From NCBI GenBank assembly GCA_964427875.1, contig CAYRVX010000001.1, forward strand, positions 76,550 to 140,549: a stretch of DNA of 64,000 bases, written 5' to 3'. Made by a program: the position numbers and the translations under genes. Numbering within the stretch: position 1 is the first letter of the stretch; each line of letters opens with the position of its first letter. This document shows, one piece after another, positions 44,840 through 53,727 of this stretch. Source of the DNA: CAYRVX01 sp964427875 (GTDB lineage Bacteria > Planctomycetota > Phycisphaerae > SM23-33). The notes below the pieces were generated by a model, which made no database searches, was not told where the DNA came from, and saw only the letters and a list, made by a program, of their open reading frames with translations.

Positions 44840-45808
44840 ATGAAGATCGTCGTTCTGGACGGCTATACGCTGAACCCCGGCGACCTGAGCTGGGCCGACC
44901 TGGAAGCGCTCGGCGACTGCCGCGTCCACGACAGGTCGACGCCCCAAGAGGTCGTGCCGCGGGCGGCCGGCGCCGAGATCGCCGTGGTCAACAAGATCGA
45001 CATGTCGCGCGAGGTCATCGCCCAACTGCCGGAGCTGCGATACGTCGGCGTGACGGCCACCGGGTACAACATCGTGGACGTCGCCGCCGCGAGCGAGCGG
45101 GAGATCGTCGTGACGAACGTCCCGACGTACGGCACGCGGAGCGTCGCGCAGATGGTCTTCGCCCACCTGCTGAACCTGACGCAGCGCGTCGCCCACCACG
45201 CCGGGACGGTCCGCCGCGGGCAATGGGGCCGCTGTGCCGACTTCTGCTACTGGGACTATCCGCTCGTCGAGCTGGCCGGGCTGACGATGGGCGTCGTCGG
45301 CCTCGGCCGCATCGGCCGGGCCGCCGCCGAGCTGGCCGCCGCCTTCGGCATGAACGTGCTGGCCTTCGACGTTCGCGAGGATGCCGCCGCGGATGCGCCG
45401 GCGGGCGTCGAGCTCGTCCAGCTCGACGAGCTGTTCCGCCGCAGCGACGCGGTAACGCTTCACTGCCCGCTGACGGACGAGACGCTCGGCCTGGTGGACG
45501 CCCGCCGGCTGGGGCTCATGAAGGAGACCGCCTTCCTGATCAACACGGCCCGCGGCCCGCTGGTCGATGCCGACGCGCTCGCCGAGGCCCTCAACGCCGG
45601 GCGGATCGCCGGGGCCGGGCTGGACGTCCTGCCCGTCGAGCCGCCGCCGGCCAAACCCGACTCGCCCGCACTGCTGACGGCGAAGAACTGCTTCATCACC
45701 CCCCACATCGCCTGGGCCACGCGGTCCGCCCGCGGGCGCCTGATGGCCGCCGCCGTCGAGAACGTCCGCGCCTTCCTGGAAGGCCGGCCGGAGAACGTCG
45801 TGAGCTGA
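44840..45808 (+). CDS. D-2-hydroxyacid dehydrogenase (glycerate dehydrogenase-like)
   Basis: 322 residues, GGAGAGCGAGAG before the ATG. NAD-binding GLGRIG (154-159) with acidic residue D177 (LAFDVRE) at the end of the second strand, and the full catalytic set Arg238 (NTARGP), Glu267 (PVEPPP) and His289 (TPHIAWAT). These enzymes reversibly oxidise D-2-hydroxyacids; the close spacing of motifs and the FCYWDYPLVELAG segment resemble glycerate/hydroxypyruvate reductases. Next to an aminotransferase remnant, it may once have formed part of a small amino/hydroxyacid unit. The exact substrate is not readable. Confidence 0.93.
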   Translation: MKIVVLDGYTLNPGDLSWADLEALGDCRVHDRSTPQEVVPRAAGAEIAVVNKIDMSREVIAQLPELRYVGVTATGYNIVDVAAASEREIVVTNVPTYGTRSVAQMVFAHLLNLTQRVAHHAGTVRRGQWGRCADFCYWDYPLVELAGLTMGVVGLGRIGRAAAELAAAFGMNVLAFDVREDAAADAPAGVELVQLDELFRRSDAVTLHCPLTDETLGLVDARRLGLMKETAFLINTARGPLVDADALAEALNAGRIAGAGLDVLPVEPPPAKPDSPALLTAKNCFITPHIAWATRSARGRLMAAAVENVRAFLEGRPENVVS

Positions 45809-45852
45809 TCCCCGGGCGCGTCGAGAGCGGCACGGCCGCCGGGCCGCCTCTG

Positions 45853-47247
45853 TCAGCGTTTCTTCCGTCGTCCGCGTCGCCCGCGTCGCGGCCTCTTCTT
45901 GGGGGCTTCCTTCTTCCGCGAGGCCCCTTCGCCGCCGGCCGACGCCTTTGCGGACTTGGGCTTGGCGCGCTTCCCGGCCGCCTGCGCCGCCTGCGCCTGC
46001 GCGGCGCCCTTCTTGCGGCGGGGGCGGCGCCGGCGCCGGCGCTTGCCGGCGGGGGCCCCTTTGCCTTCCGGCCCGGCCGCCTGCTCGACGGGTCCGGTCG
46101 ATGCGGGCCTGGCGGCGGCCCGGTCCGCTGCTGCGTCGGTCTGCCCGGGCGTGCGGCCCTTACCGGCCGCGGCCGGCGCGACGGCCCGCTGCGGCTCGGC
46201 CGCGGGCTCGGGCCTCGTCTCCGGCTTCGGCAGCGGCTCGGTGTCGCGCTCGACGATGTCCTCGATGCTCACGACGGCCCGGGAGTTGTCCGGCAACTGC
46301 ACCTGAACCAGTTGCGTGAGGGTCTGCGTATCGACGACGCGCCCGACGAGCTCCTTCGTGGCGATCCAGGTGTTCTTCCTGGGCAGTCTTTTTCGGAGCT
46401 CCTCGTAGGTCTCGTCCTCGTATCTCAGGCAGCACATCAGCCGCCCGCATCGCCCGGAGATCTTCGAGGGGTCCAGCGTGGCCTTCTGGGTCTTGGCCAT
46501 TCGCATGGAGACGGGCTTGAGGTACTTCAGGAAGCGCTGGCAGCAGCACTGCTGTCCGCAGCGCTCGTAGTCGCCCACGAGGCGGGCCTCGTCCCGCGCG
46601 CCCACCTGGCGCATCTCGATCCGCGTGCGGTACTGGCCGGCCAGCCGGCGGACCAGCTCCCGGAAGTCCACCCGCTGCTCCGCCGAGAAGTAGAACACGA
46701 TCCGCTCGCCCCCCAGCAGGTGCTCCACCGTGACCAGCCTCATCTCGAGCCCGAGGTCCTTCATCTGCTGGCGGCAGAAGCCCGCCGCCTCCCGGGCCGA
46801 CTGCTGGAGGTGGCGATAGTCGATCACGTCCTGCGGATTGGCCAGCCGCAGCACCCGCCCGTCCCGCCGGAACGGATAGTCCGGGCCGTTCGTGCTGGTG
46901 AACTCCTTCAGCCGCTCGGGCGTGACGTAGTTGTACCCGCCGGCCTCGCCCACCGGCGCGACGACCTGGCCAAGCTCCACGCCACGCTCCGTGCGGAGGA
47001 CCACCTGGATCTCCCGCCCGGGCGGCGGATCGAGGTTGTGACGAAACTCCCCGATACTGCCCATCAACCCGTATCGAACGACGGCGCTCCGCCGCGGGGG
47101 CTTGGGCTTAGCGGCCGGCCGCCGCTCCTGTCGATCGCCCTGCGACGGTGCGGCCGCCCGGCTCTGCGGCGAGTCTTCCGGCTGACCTGGCTCGGCGGGC
47201 GCCGGCGGAGAGAGCGCTTCGCCCTCGGAGGGGGCCGAATCCGACAT
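45853..47247 (-). CDS. ricT: PSP1/RicT-family protein with basic C-terminal tail
   Basis: 464 residues from the ATG at 47247 (GGAG and GAGG upstream). N-terminal 65 residues are low-complexity Pro/Ala/Ser. The PSP1 core (about 70-300) includes YGLMGSIGEFRHN, TVEHLLGGERIVFYFSAEQRVDFRELVR and the two conserved cysteine clusters ERCGQQCCCQRFL and SGRCGRLMCCLRYE. In Bacillus the orthologue YaaT/RicT works with YlbF and YmcA as an Fe-S-containing complex affecting RNA maturation. From about 325 on, the tail is Lys/Arg/Ala-rich (KRRRRRRPRRKK and RPRRGRRGRRKKR), suggesting RNA or nucleoid binding. Promoter candidate about 170 bp upstream. Confidence 0.9.
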   Translation of the reverse strand: MSDSAPSEGEALSPPAPAEPGQPEDSPQSRAAAPSQGDRQERRPAAKPKPPRRSAVVRYGLMGSIGEFRHNLDPPPGREIQVVLRTERGVELGQVVAPVGEAGGYNYVTPERLKEFTSTNGPDYPFRRDGRVLRLANPQDVIDYRHLQQSAREAAGFCRQQMKDLGLEMRLVTVEHLLGGERIVFYFSAEQRVDFRELVRRLAGQYRTRIEMRQVGARDEARLVGDYERCGQQCCCQRFLKYLKPVSMRMAKTQKATLDPSKISGRCGRLMCCLRYEDETYEELRKRLPRKNTWIATKELVGRVVDTQTLTQLVQVQLPDNSRAVVSIEDIVERDTEPLPKPETRPEPAAEPQRAVAPAAAGKGRTPGQTDAAADRAAARPASTGPVEQAAGPEGKGAPAGKRRRRRRPRRKKGAAQAQAAQAAGKRAKPKSAKASAGGEGASRKKEAPKKRPRRGRRGRRKKR

Positions 47248-47415
47248 CCTCTCAAGCTCCGATCCAATTCCGCCGCGGCGGCCCGCGGGATATGACGTTT
47301 CGGTTTCAGTCCCCGGCCCGTCACCGGGGTCCATACGCCCAGTGGGCCTGGCCGCCCGCCCGGCCAGTGAGTTGCCACACCCGCTTTCATACATCGCGGC
47401 AGCGGCAACACACCG

Positions 47416-47444
47416 ATTATATCGGCACTTCCCCCGCCCGGGAA
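47416..47444 (-). promoter_or_regulatory. Candidate promoter of the RicT-like gene
   Basis: Minus strand: TATAAT (47416-47421) with a poor TTCCCG (47439-47444), 17-bp spacer; about 170 bp upstream of the ATG. Confidence 0.35.
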
Positions 47445-48085
47445 AGGCTTTTTGCCCGCGATCCTGCCGGGGCCCGCGCCTGTCGCTTCCCGGGAGTCGT
47501 CGCGGGCGTACAGGCGGAGGCCTCCGGGCCTGGTGGCGGCTATTGCCGGGGCCGCGGCCGGCTGTCCCTGCGGGCCCGAGGTGGACCCCGCGGCCGCGGT
47601 CCGTGGCGCCGGGCGCCCAGGCCCAAGCTCCGCGCCGCCCGGCCAGTTGGCCATCGGCCCCATTCCGACCCCCCATCTTACCAAACAGGGAAAAGTCGGC
47701 GTTTGGGTTTGTTTGGCATTTTTTTGTTTTGGGAACGGGCGGGCTCCCCTCGGATTCGGCCGTACTGTCGCTAAAGTCTTGTCTAAAAATGACATGCGCG
47801 CAGCCAAGCCCTGCTCGTCGGCATCTCGAAAGGTGGCAGTATTAGTTGTCTGCGAATCCATCATAGCCCAATGTATTCTATACCTGAATCACGGAATGTC
47901 AAGGTGAAATCCAAGAAAACTCGCGCGGCCCGGTGATGCGCGGTTGAGCCGTCGCTCGGAGGGAATCGTCGTTCGGACATACTTCACAGGCGGGACGCCC
48001 GTGCTGCCAGACAGTCAACCAACGTCCGCTTGCGCCTTCCCCAAGACGTTGATGCACACGGATCGGGGCCATCGGCAAAAATAAC

Positions 48086-48113
48086 TTGCAGGGCGCTGCG
48101 GGGCTCCTATAAT
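48086..48113 (+). promoter_or_regulatory. Promoter of the anchored small protein / HTH gene pair
   Basis: TTGCAG (48086-48091), a 16-bp spacer, perfect TATAAT (48108-48113). 44 bp upstream of the ATG at 48158. Confidence 0.6.
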
Positions 48114-48157
48114 CAGGCATTCGGCCGGCCGGATATCGTGCCGCCGGGCGGAAGGTT

Positions 48158-48553
48158 ATGGAAGCGATGGTGAGGTCGTCACATTCCGGCTCCCGCGCGG
48201 GAGCGGCCAGGTGGCTGATCGTCATCCTGTTGAGCTCCATCGCCACGTGCCTGCTGATGGAGCTGCACTGGGGCGCCGCCGACGCCCGCGCGGAGGTCTC
48301 CACCGGCGGCGCGGGCGGCGTCGTGGTGGTGGCGGGGAAGGTCACCGCGGAGAGCTACGGCCTCTACCTTGTCGACCTGAAGAATGGTACAATCAGCGTA
48401 TACCAGTATCTTTCGAGCAAGCGGAAGCTGCGGCTGATGGCCGTACGCAATTTCACCTTCGACGTACAACTGGACGACTACAACACCGAGCCGTCGCCGC
48501 GCGAGATCCAGAAGCTCGTACAGCAGCACAAGCGGCTGGGCGGCGCGAAGTAG
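48158..48553 (+). CDS. Small membrane-anchored protein of unknown function
   Basis: 131 residues. One N-terminal membrane segment (about 18-37), then a Gly/Val strand region (GGVVVVAGKV) and a YGLYLVDLKNGTISVYQYLSSKRKLRLMAVRNFTFDVQLDDYN block, which suggests a beta-rich extracytoplasmic domain (LYLVD..NGTI...Y is a propeller-like strand pair). It leads the gene pair, 40 bp before the HTH protein. I do not recognise a named family. Confidence 0.72.
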   Translation: MEAMVRSSHSGSRAGAARWLIVILLSSIATCLLMELHWGAADARAEVSTGGAGGVVVVAGKVTAESYGLYLVDLKNGTISVYQYLSSKRKLRLMAVRNFTFDVQLDDYNTEPSPREIQKLVQQHKRLGGAK

Positions 48554-48593
48554 TCTCACGAAGCGGCGCGCCGGCGCGCCAGGAGCGGGTGTC

Positions 48594-49412
48594 ATGGGAA
48601 AGATGTACTACACGGAAGAGGAAGCGGCCGGGCGGCTCGGCGTCGGCGCGGAGCAGTTGAGCACGTACGTCCGCGACGCGAAGCTGAGGGTCTTTCAGGA
48701 CGGTCCGAAGCGGATGTTCCGCGTGGACGAGGTCGACGCCCTGGCCGGGGAAGGCGAGGAAGGTGAGGTCGAGCTGGCCCCCGTCGAGGAGGACGCGGTC
48801 AGCCTCGCTGAGGCCGAAATCACCGTCGAGCAGCCGAAGGAAGACACGGTGATCACGGCCGAGGGCATCAGCATCTTCGACGACGAGGACCTGGAGATCG
48901 AGGCCGCCGACCCGATGGCCAAGACCCAGATCGCCCCGAGCATCGAGGACCAGATCTCGCTGGAAGGCGTCGGCAGCGGCTCGGGCCTGCTGGACCTTAC
49001 TCGCGAGAGCGACGACACCTCCCTGGGCGCCGAGGTCCTGGACCACATCGACCTGGAAGGCGAGGCGGCCGCGCCGGCCGCGGCGTCCTCCGTCGCCTCC
49101 GTCGCGGGAGTCGTACCGGAAGGCATCGAGATCGTCGGGGGCGTGCCCTCCTTCGTCGAGGCGATCGACGCCAGCGCGGGGCTGTTCGGCGGGATCATCA
49201 TCGGCTGTGCCATCGTCGCCGCCCTGCTGGGCGCGGTGGCCCTGAGCGGCTTCGGCCCCGCGCCGCCGGGCTACGTCGTGGCGCTCAAGGGCAATCTGCT
49301 GCTTGTTCTCGTGATGGCGGTGGTGGTGGTAATCGTCGGCGCGGTGTTGGGCTGGGTATTCGGCCGGGCCTCCGCCGCCCGCCAGGCGGCCATGAGAAAA
49401 ATGGGCGCCTGA
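48594..49412 (+). CDS. Membrane protein with N-terminal DNA-binding (excisionase-like) domain
   Basis: 272 residues. The first 55 residues resemble a MerR/excisionase-type helix-turn-helix (YYTEEEAAGRLGVGAEQLSTYVRDAKLRVFQDGPKRMFRVDEVDAL). A long acidic linker (about 55-180) rich in Glu/Asp/Ser follows, then two C-terminal membrane segments (about 193-217 and 231-252). This is a DNA-binding domain tethered to the membrane, probably held close to the nucleoid. Downstream is the OmpA lipoprotein, 75 bp away. Function unknown; it could be a membrane-bound regulator or nucleoid anchor. Confidence 0.78.
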   Translation: MGKMYYTEEEAAGRLGVGAEQLSTYVRDAKLRVFQDGPKRMFRVDEVDALAGEGEEGEVELAPVEEDAVSLAEAEITVEQPKEDTVITAEGISIFDDEDLEIEAADPMAKTQIAPSIEDQISLEGVGSGSGLLDLTRESDDTSLGAEVLDHIDLEGEAAAPAAASSVASVAGVVPEGIEIVGGVPSFVEAIDASAGLFGGIIIGCAIVAALLGAVALSGFGPAPPGYVVALKGNLLLVLVMAVVVVIVGAVLGWVFGRASAARQAAMRKMGA

Positions 49413-49487
49413 ACCCACTGGATACGAAAAGCGGACAGGACTTCTCGGCACCCGCACTGGGACGGGGCAACGAAAGGGACGATCCAA

Positions 49488-50315
49488 ATGAAAACGTACC
49501 TCGCGAAACCTCTGGCTCTCGCCGCGCTGGCCGCCCTGCTGCCGGCGTCCGGCTGCGTCTCCGTGGAGAAGTACAACGAGGCCCTCGCGGCCACCCGGCG
49601 GGCCAACGAGGCGCTCACCCAGGCCAAGAACGCCTTGAGGGACATGCGGACGGAGAACAGCAAGCTCCTGTCCGCCGTCCAGGAGCGTGACGGCGTCATC
49701 GACGCCAGGAACAGGGCCCTGGGCGACCTCCAGAAGAGCCACGCGAAGCTCAGCGAGGACTTCAAGGCCCTCTACGCGAAGTACCAGGACGAGGTGGCGC
49801 GGGGCAAGACGCCGACGCCGTTCGGCCCGCTCCTGCCGGCGGCGCTGGACAAGGCGCTCAGCGACTTTGCCGCGGCCCATCCCGAGCTCGTGGAGTACCT
49901 GCCCAAGTACGGCATGGTGAAGCTCAAAAGCGACCTGACGTTCGACAAGGGCAGCGTGGACATCAAGGTCGCCAGCGGGGACGCCCTGCGGAAGTTCGCC
50001 GCGATCGTCAACGATCCCGCGGCCCGGAAGTTCCACGTCTACATCGCCGGGCACACCGACGACATCCCCGTCGTCAAGGAGCAGACGCTCAAGCACCACC
50101 CGGACAACTGGTACCTCTCGGTTCACCGCGCGGTGGCCGTTGAGAAGGTGCTCGCCAAGGCCGGCCTGGCCCCCGAGCGGATCGGCGTGCTGGGCTTCGG
50201 CGAGTATCATCCCATCGCCGCGAACCAGCCCAACCGGAAGGGCAATCGGGCCAATCGCCGCGTGGAGATATGGATCGTGCCGCCGGATCGGTTCCTGACG
50301 GCCGGCGGCGGGTGA
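49488..50315 (+). CDS. OmpA/Pal-like peptidoglycan-associated lipoprotein
   Basis: 275 residues. Lipoprotein signal with lipobox PASGC (Cys about residue 23). A coiled-coil stretch (about 25-100, rich in Glu/Lys/Arg/Ala) precedes the OmpA C-terminal domain (about 140-265): LTFDKGSVDIKVASGDALRKFAAIV, HVYIAGHTDDIPV and the GNRANRRVEIWIV end. The domain binds diaminopimelate-containing peptidoglycan in other bacteria. It probably anchors an outer layer or coiled-coil spacer to the wall. The ResB gene starts 47 bp after its stop. Confidence 0.93.
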   Translation: MKTYLAKPLALAALAALLPASGCVSVEKYNEALAATRRANEALTQAKNALRDMRTENSKLLSAVQERDGVIDARNRALGDLQKSHAKLSEDFKALYAKYQDEVARGKTPTPFGPLLPAALDKALSDFAAAHPELVEYLPKYGMVKLKSDLTFDKGSVDIKVASGDALRKFAAIVNDPAARKFHVYIAGHTDDIPVVKEQTLKHHPDNWYLSVHRAVAVEKVLAKAGLAPERIGVLGFGEYHPIAANQPNRKGNRANRRVEIWIVPPDRFLTAGGG

Positions 50316-50362
50316 TCGCGGCCGCTAGGGGCAAGACAAACTCCGGTCTTTCCGGGCCCGAG

Positions 50363-51880
50363 ATGAACGCAGGCTGGAGAAGCTCTCTCATCGGCAAGGT
50401 GCTGCTGCGGGCCGGCAGCACGTGGGTGGGCGTGGCGCTGCTGGCGGTGCTGGCGGTTTACATGTCGCTGGCCTCGACGGTGCCGAAGCGGCTCGCCGCG
50501 GCCCTGGGCGTCGTGCTCTTCTCGCCCGGCGAGTCCGTGCACGTCGAGCTGTACGGCTACCCGTTGTTCGTCGCCGCCTGCATCGCGCTGTGCGTGAACC
50601 TCACCGTCGCCACGATCGTCCGCGTTCCGCCGCGCTGGCGCAGCCTGGGCGCCTGGTGCAGCCACCTGGGCGTGATCGTGCTGGCCGGCGGATCGTTCTG
50701 GTACAACTACCGCAGCGTCTCGGGTGACAGCGTGACGGTTCGCGTTCACGGGGGCTGGTCGCCGATCCGGCACGTCTATCACAAACGCAAGCGGGCCGCC
50801 TACGTGCAGGACGCCCGCGCCGCCGCCGCCGTCGAGACCCCGCTGGGCCTGCTGAACCCCCGCGGCGGCCCGCGAGAGCTGGACGTTCCGCTCGCCGGCG
50901 GCGGCGACGGGGTGAGCATCCGGGCGACGCGGTTCATCCCGCTGGCGCGAATCGCGGCCAGGTGGGCCGACGTCTCCCCCAACCGCATCCCCGCCGTCCA
51001 GCTCCGCGTCACCGACGGTGACGAGGCCCACGCGGTCGTGCTCTCCCCCAGCCTGCCCGAGCACCGGCAGTTCGGCGGGAGGGGCTACGCGATGATCTAC
51101 CACGCCCGCATGAGCAAGGAGGCCCTGGCGAAGATGATCGCTCCCGCCGAGGCCGACCGCGGCCCGGGCATGCCATACGACGTGGCCATGATCCTCACGG
51201 GGGAGGACGTCGAGCCTACTCTCGCCGTCGTGCGGCCGGACGGCTCTCGCTGGCACGGGCGGCTCCAGGTCGGCAAGCCGCTCGACGTGCCCCTGGCCGG
51301 GCGGACCGTCCGCGTCGAGGCGGTCCGCTTTTTCGAGCATGCGGCACGGCTCTACGAGCTTGCGCGGGACGGCCGCGAGGCGGTGCATCCGCCCGGGCCG
51401 GCCCTCCGCGTGGACGTCACCGCCGGTGCGTGGAAGCGGACTACGTACGTGCCGTTCGCGGCGTACCAGCATCTGGCGGCGCCGCAGTTGATCGACCTGC
51501 CGGGCAACCGGGGCATCTGGCTGAGCTTCTCGCGCGAGCGGATCGCGCTTCCCGCGACGCTCCGGGTGAAGCGCGCCGAGTACCAGACGTACCCCGCCTC
51601 GGGCATCCCCAAGGACTATCGCTGCGACGTGGAGATCGTTTCCGGCGGCGTCCGCCGCGCCGAGACGCTGAGCCTGAACCACCCCGTCCAGGTCGGGCCG
51701 TTCCAGCTCAGCCAGGGCTCGTGGATGGCCGACCCGCACGACCCGAGGCAGATCTTCCTGATCGCCGCGACCCGCCCCGGGCTGTGGGCCATCTGGACCG
51801 GGTGCGTCCTCATCTGCCTGGGCCTTCCGGTGGCCTTCTACGTCAAGCCGCTGCTGATGCGAGGGAGGCCCCCGACGTGA
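50363..51880 (+). CDS. resB: Cytochrome c biogenesis protein ResB/Ccs1
   Basis: 505 residues from the ATG at 50363 (a longer in-frame extension upstream overlaps the OmpA gene and is rejected). Membrane segments at about 15-35, 70-90 and 95-110, then a large extracytoplasmic domain (about 130-470) and a C-terminal segment (about 475-500, ending AFYVKPLLMRG). The LGVIVLAGGSFWYNYRSVSGDSV segment and the repeated beta-rich middle are typical of ResB. With CcsA it delivers haem to apocytochromes in system II. Overlap with the CcsA gene is 4 bp. Confidence 0.86.
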   Translation: MNAGWRSSLIGKVLLRAGSTWVGVALLAVLAVYMSLASTVPKRLAAALGVVLFSPGESVHVELYGYPLFVAACIALCVNLTVATIVRVPPRWRSLGAWCSHLGVIVLAGGSFWYNYRSVSGDSVTVRVHGGWSPIRHVYHKRKRAAYVQDARAAAAVETPLGLLNPRGGPRELDVPLAGGGDGVSIRATRFIPLARIAARWADVSPNRIPAVQLRVTDGDEAHAVVLSPSLPEHRQFGGRGYAMIYHARMSKEALAKMIAPAEADRGPGMPYDVAMILTGEDVEPTLAVVRPDGSRWHGRLQVGKPLDVPLAGRTVRVEAVRFFEHAARLYELARDGREAVHPPGPALRVDVTAGAWKRTTYVPFAAYQHLAAPQLIDLPGNRGIWLSFSRERIALPATLRVKRAEYQTYPASGIPKDYRCDVEIVSGGVRRAETLSLNHPVQVGPFQLSQGSWMADPHDPRQIFLIAATRPGLWAIWTGCVLICLGLPVAFYVKPLLMRGRPPT

Positions 51881-53571
51881 CCCGCGGCGCGGTGACAGCC
51901 TGCCTGCTCGTCTGCCTGCCCGCCGCCGGCGCGGCGGCCGGGGAGGTCTTCGACGACCAGACGCTCGCCTTCGCCGCCCGGGTGAACGCCGACGCCCTGT
52001 CCCTGCTGGGCGTTCAGTACAACGCCCGCGTCGCCGTCCTCGATACGCTCGCCCGCGACCAGCTCGACCAGATGTACGGCCGCAGGACGATCGACTCGCT
52101 TCCCCCGGCCGTCGCGTTCCTCGAGGTCTACTTCAGCGCCGGCCGGTACGTGGATGCGCCGGTGATCTACGTCCGCGAGAAGAACATGCGGTCGTTCGTG
52201 GCCAAGCACCTGGACGCCGGGGCGTCCGCGGCGTTCGGGCGGACGAACCGCCTTGCCCCCGCGGCGCTGCTGGACGGGGAGGCGTGGCACCTGCTGATCC
52301 ACACCGGCCGCGCCGGCGACGACGACAGGCGGCGAGCCGAGGGCATCTCCTCGCTTCGCGAGGCCCTGCCGCGCCTCGCCGAGCGGAAGGAGTTCCGCGT
52401 GGCCATCGACCGGCTCAGCGCGCGGTACTCCAGCTTTCTCGCCGCGGGCGTGCTGCGGGTCGCCCCGTCAACTGACGAGGCATGGCTGACGGCGGAGGAG
52501 GCGTTCCGGCTGGCGGCCGCGACGCAGCCGGCCGGCACGAGCGCGGCGGCCGCGAAGTGGGCAGAGCTGCGCGACGCCTGGCGGGCACGCGACGCCGGGA
52601 AGGTGAACCTGCTGATCGCGCGGATCGGCACGCTTCCGGCCCTGGAGGCCGGGTGGACCTACCCCTCCGAACGCCTCCGCAGGCTCGAGCGCCTCTACAA
52701 CCGGACGAACCAGTTCACCCTCGTGTGGATCGGCTATGCGGCGGCGCTGGTGCTGCTGATCGTGGCGGCCGCGTCGGGCCGGAAGTGGCCGTGGTCCGTC
52801 GCGCTCGGCGTGTTCTCGGCCTCCACGCTGGTCATGCTGGCGGGCTTCGTCGTTCGCTGGCTCATCAGCGGCCGGGCGTGGTACCTGCCGCCCATCATGA
52901 ACCAGTTCGAGGCCGTGATCGGCTCGGCCCTGCTGGGGGCGATCGTCGCGATCGTGCTGGAGCTGGCGTGGCGGAAGAGCTACTTCGCCATCGCCGCGTC
53001 GCTCTACGCGACGGTCGCGCTCTTGAGCGGGCTGATCTTCCCCGAGCAGATGGGCGCGGGCATCCGCGCGCAGCACGGCATTCTCTCCTCGCCGGTGATG
53101 GCCGCCCACGTGGCGGTGATCATCGTCGGGCACGCCCTGATCGGCATGACGTTCTTCATCTCGCTGGCCTACCTCGGCGTCGCGGCGGTCGTGGGGCTGG
53201 GCTCGCCCGCCGGCGCGCCCAGCAGCCCGCCGGACCTGCGGCGATCCGCCGAGCTGGCCCCGCTCGCCGTGATCGACCGCTGCAACCTGATCGTCGCCCA
53301 ACTGGCCTGCTGGACCATCGTGGTGGGCACCATCCTCGGGGCCTACTGGGGCGACTTCGCCTGGGGACGGTGGTGGGGCTGGGACCCCAAGGAGACCTGG
53401 GCGCTGATCACCTGCCTGGTCTACGTGGCCCTGCTGCACGCGAGGTTCGTGACGCCCAGGAGGTGGCGCGGCCTGGTGACGGCCCTGATCTGCATCGTCG
53501 GCTGCCTGGTGATGCTCTTCAACTGGATCATCGTGAACTACGTCCTGGCCGGCAAGCACAGCTACGCGTGA
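51877..53571 (+). CDS. ccsA: Cytochrome c biogenesis protein CcsA/ResC, with N-terminal extracytoplasmic extension
   Basis: 564 residues. The GTG at 51877 overlaps the ResB stop (GTGA), behind GAGGGAGG; it starts a signal-peptide-like sequence (TRGAVTACLLVCLPAAGAAAG). Residues about 25-275 are a predicted extracytoplasmic domain. From about 280 the CcsA core has seven or so membrane segments, the tryptophan-rich haem-binding motif WGRWWGWDPKETWALI (about 497-512) and several conserved His residues (including HVAVIIVGHALIG). The core is the part shared with ordinary CcsA, so the first half is an added domain. A heptanucleotide repeat begins at its stop codon. Confidence 0.9.
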   Translation: MTRGAVTACLLVCLPAAGAAAGEVFDDQTLAFAARVNADALSLLGVQYNARVAVLDTLARDQLDQMYGRRTIDSLPPAVAFLEVYFSAGRYVDAPVIYVREKNMRSFVAKHLDAGASAAFGRTNRLAPAALLDGEAWHLLIHTGRAGDDDRRRAEGISSLREALPRLAERKEFRVAIDRLSARYSSFLAAGVLRVAPSTDEAWLTAEEAFRLAAATQPAGTSAAAAKWAELRDAWRARDAGKVNLLIARIGTLPALEAGWTYPSERLRRLERLYNRTNQFTLVWIGYAAALVLLIVAAASGRKWPWSVALGVFSASTLVMLAGFVVRWLISGRAWYLPPIMNQFEAVIGSALLGAIVAIVLELAWRKSYFAIAASLYATVALLSGLIFPEQMGAGIRAQHGILSSPVMAAHVAVIIVGHALIGMTFFISLAYLGVAAVVGLGSPAGAPSSPPDLRRSAELAPLAVIDRCNLIVAQLACWTIVVGTILGAYWGDFAWGRWWGWDPKETWALITCLVYVALLHARFVTPRRWRGLVTALICIVGCLVMLFNWIIVNYVLAGKHSYA

Positions 53572-53574
53572 TTC

Positions 53575-53616
53575 GATTGCGAATTGCGGATTGCGAATTG
53601 CGGATTGCGGATTCAG
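53575..53616 (+). repeat. Heptanucleotide repeat at the ccsA stop codon
   Basis: Six 7-bp units, GATTGCG and AATTGCG in alternation, the last being GATTCAG. The array begins 4 bp after the TGA of ccsA. A 33-bp stretch is identical to the one after thiG. Confidence 0.9.
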
Positions 53617-53727
53617 GAATCAATCCCAACACATCATGATCGCGCTCTTTTCCTCCGCGCAGAAGCCCGATGTTGAGTCCCAAAGGGACGAAACGTCGGG
53701 TAGCGTCCCCACCGCCGCGTGCGCCCT

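Larger units (their letters stand above)
47248..48157. other. 910-bp intergenic region with T-rich tract
   Basis: Divergent spacer; no convincing gene in any frame. Around 47690-47900 base composition drops sharply, with a run of T near 47717-47735 and an AT-rich stretch to 47900, against a GC-rich surround. The 48086-48113 promoter reads into the next gene. Nothing recognisable as an RNA gene or insertion sequence was seen. Confidence 0.55.

Noticed and set aside
50270..50362. Longer N-terminus for ResB beginning inside the OmpA gene
   Set aside because: It adds a polar Arg-rich leader before the first membrane segment; the ATG at 50363 gives the usual layout.
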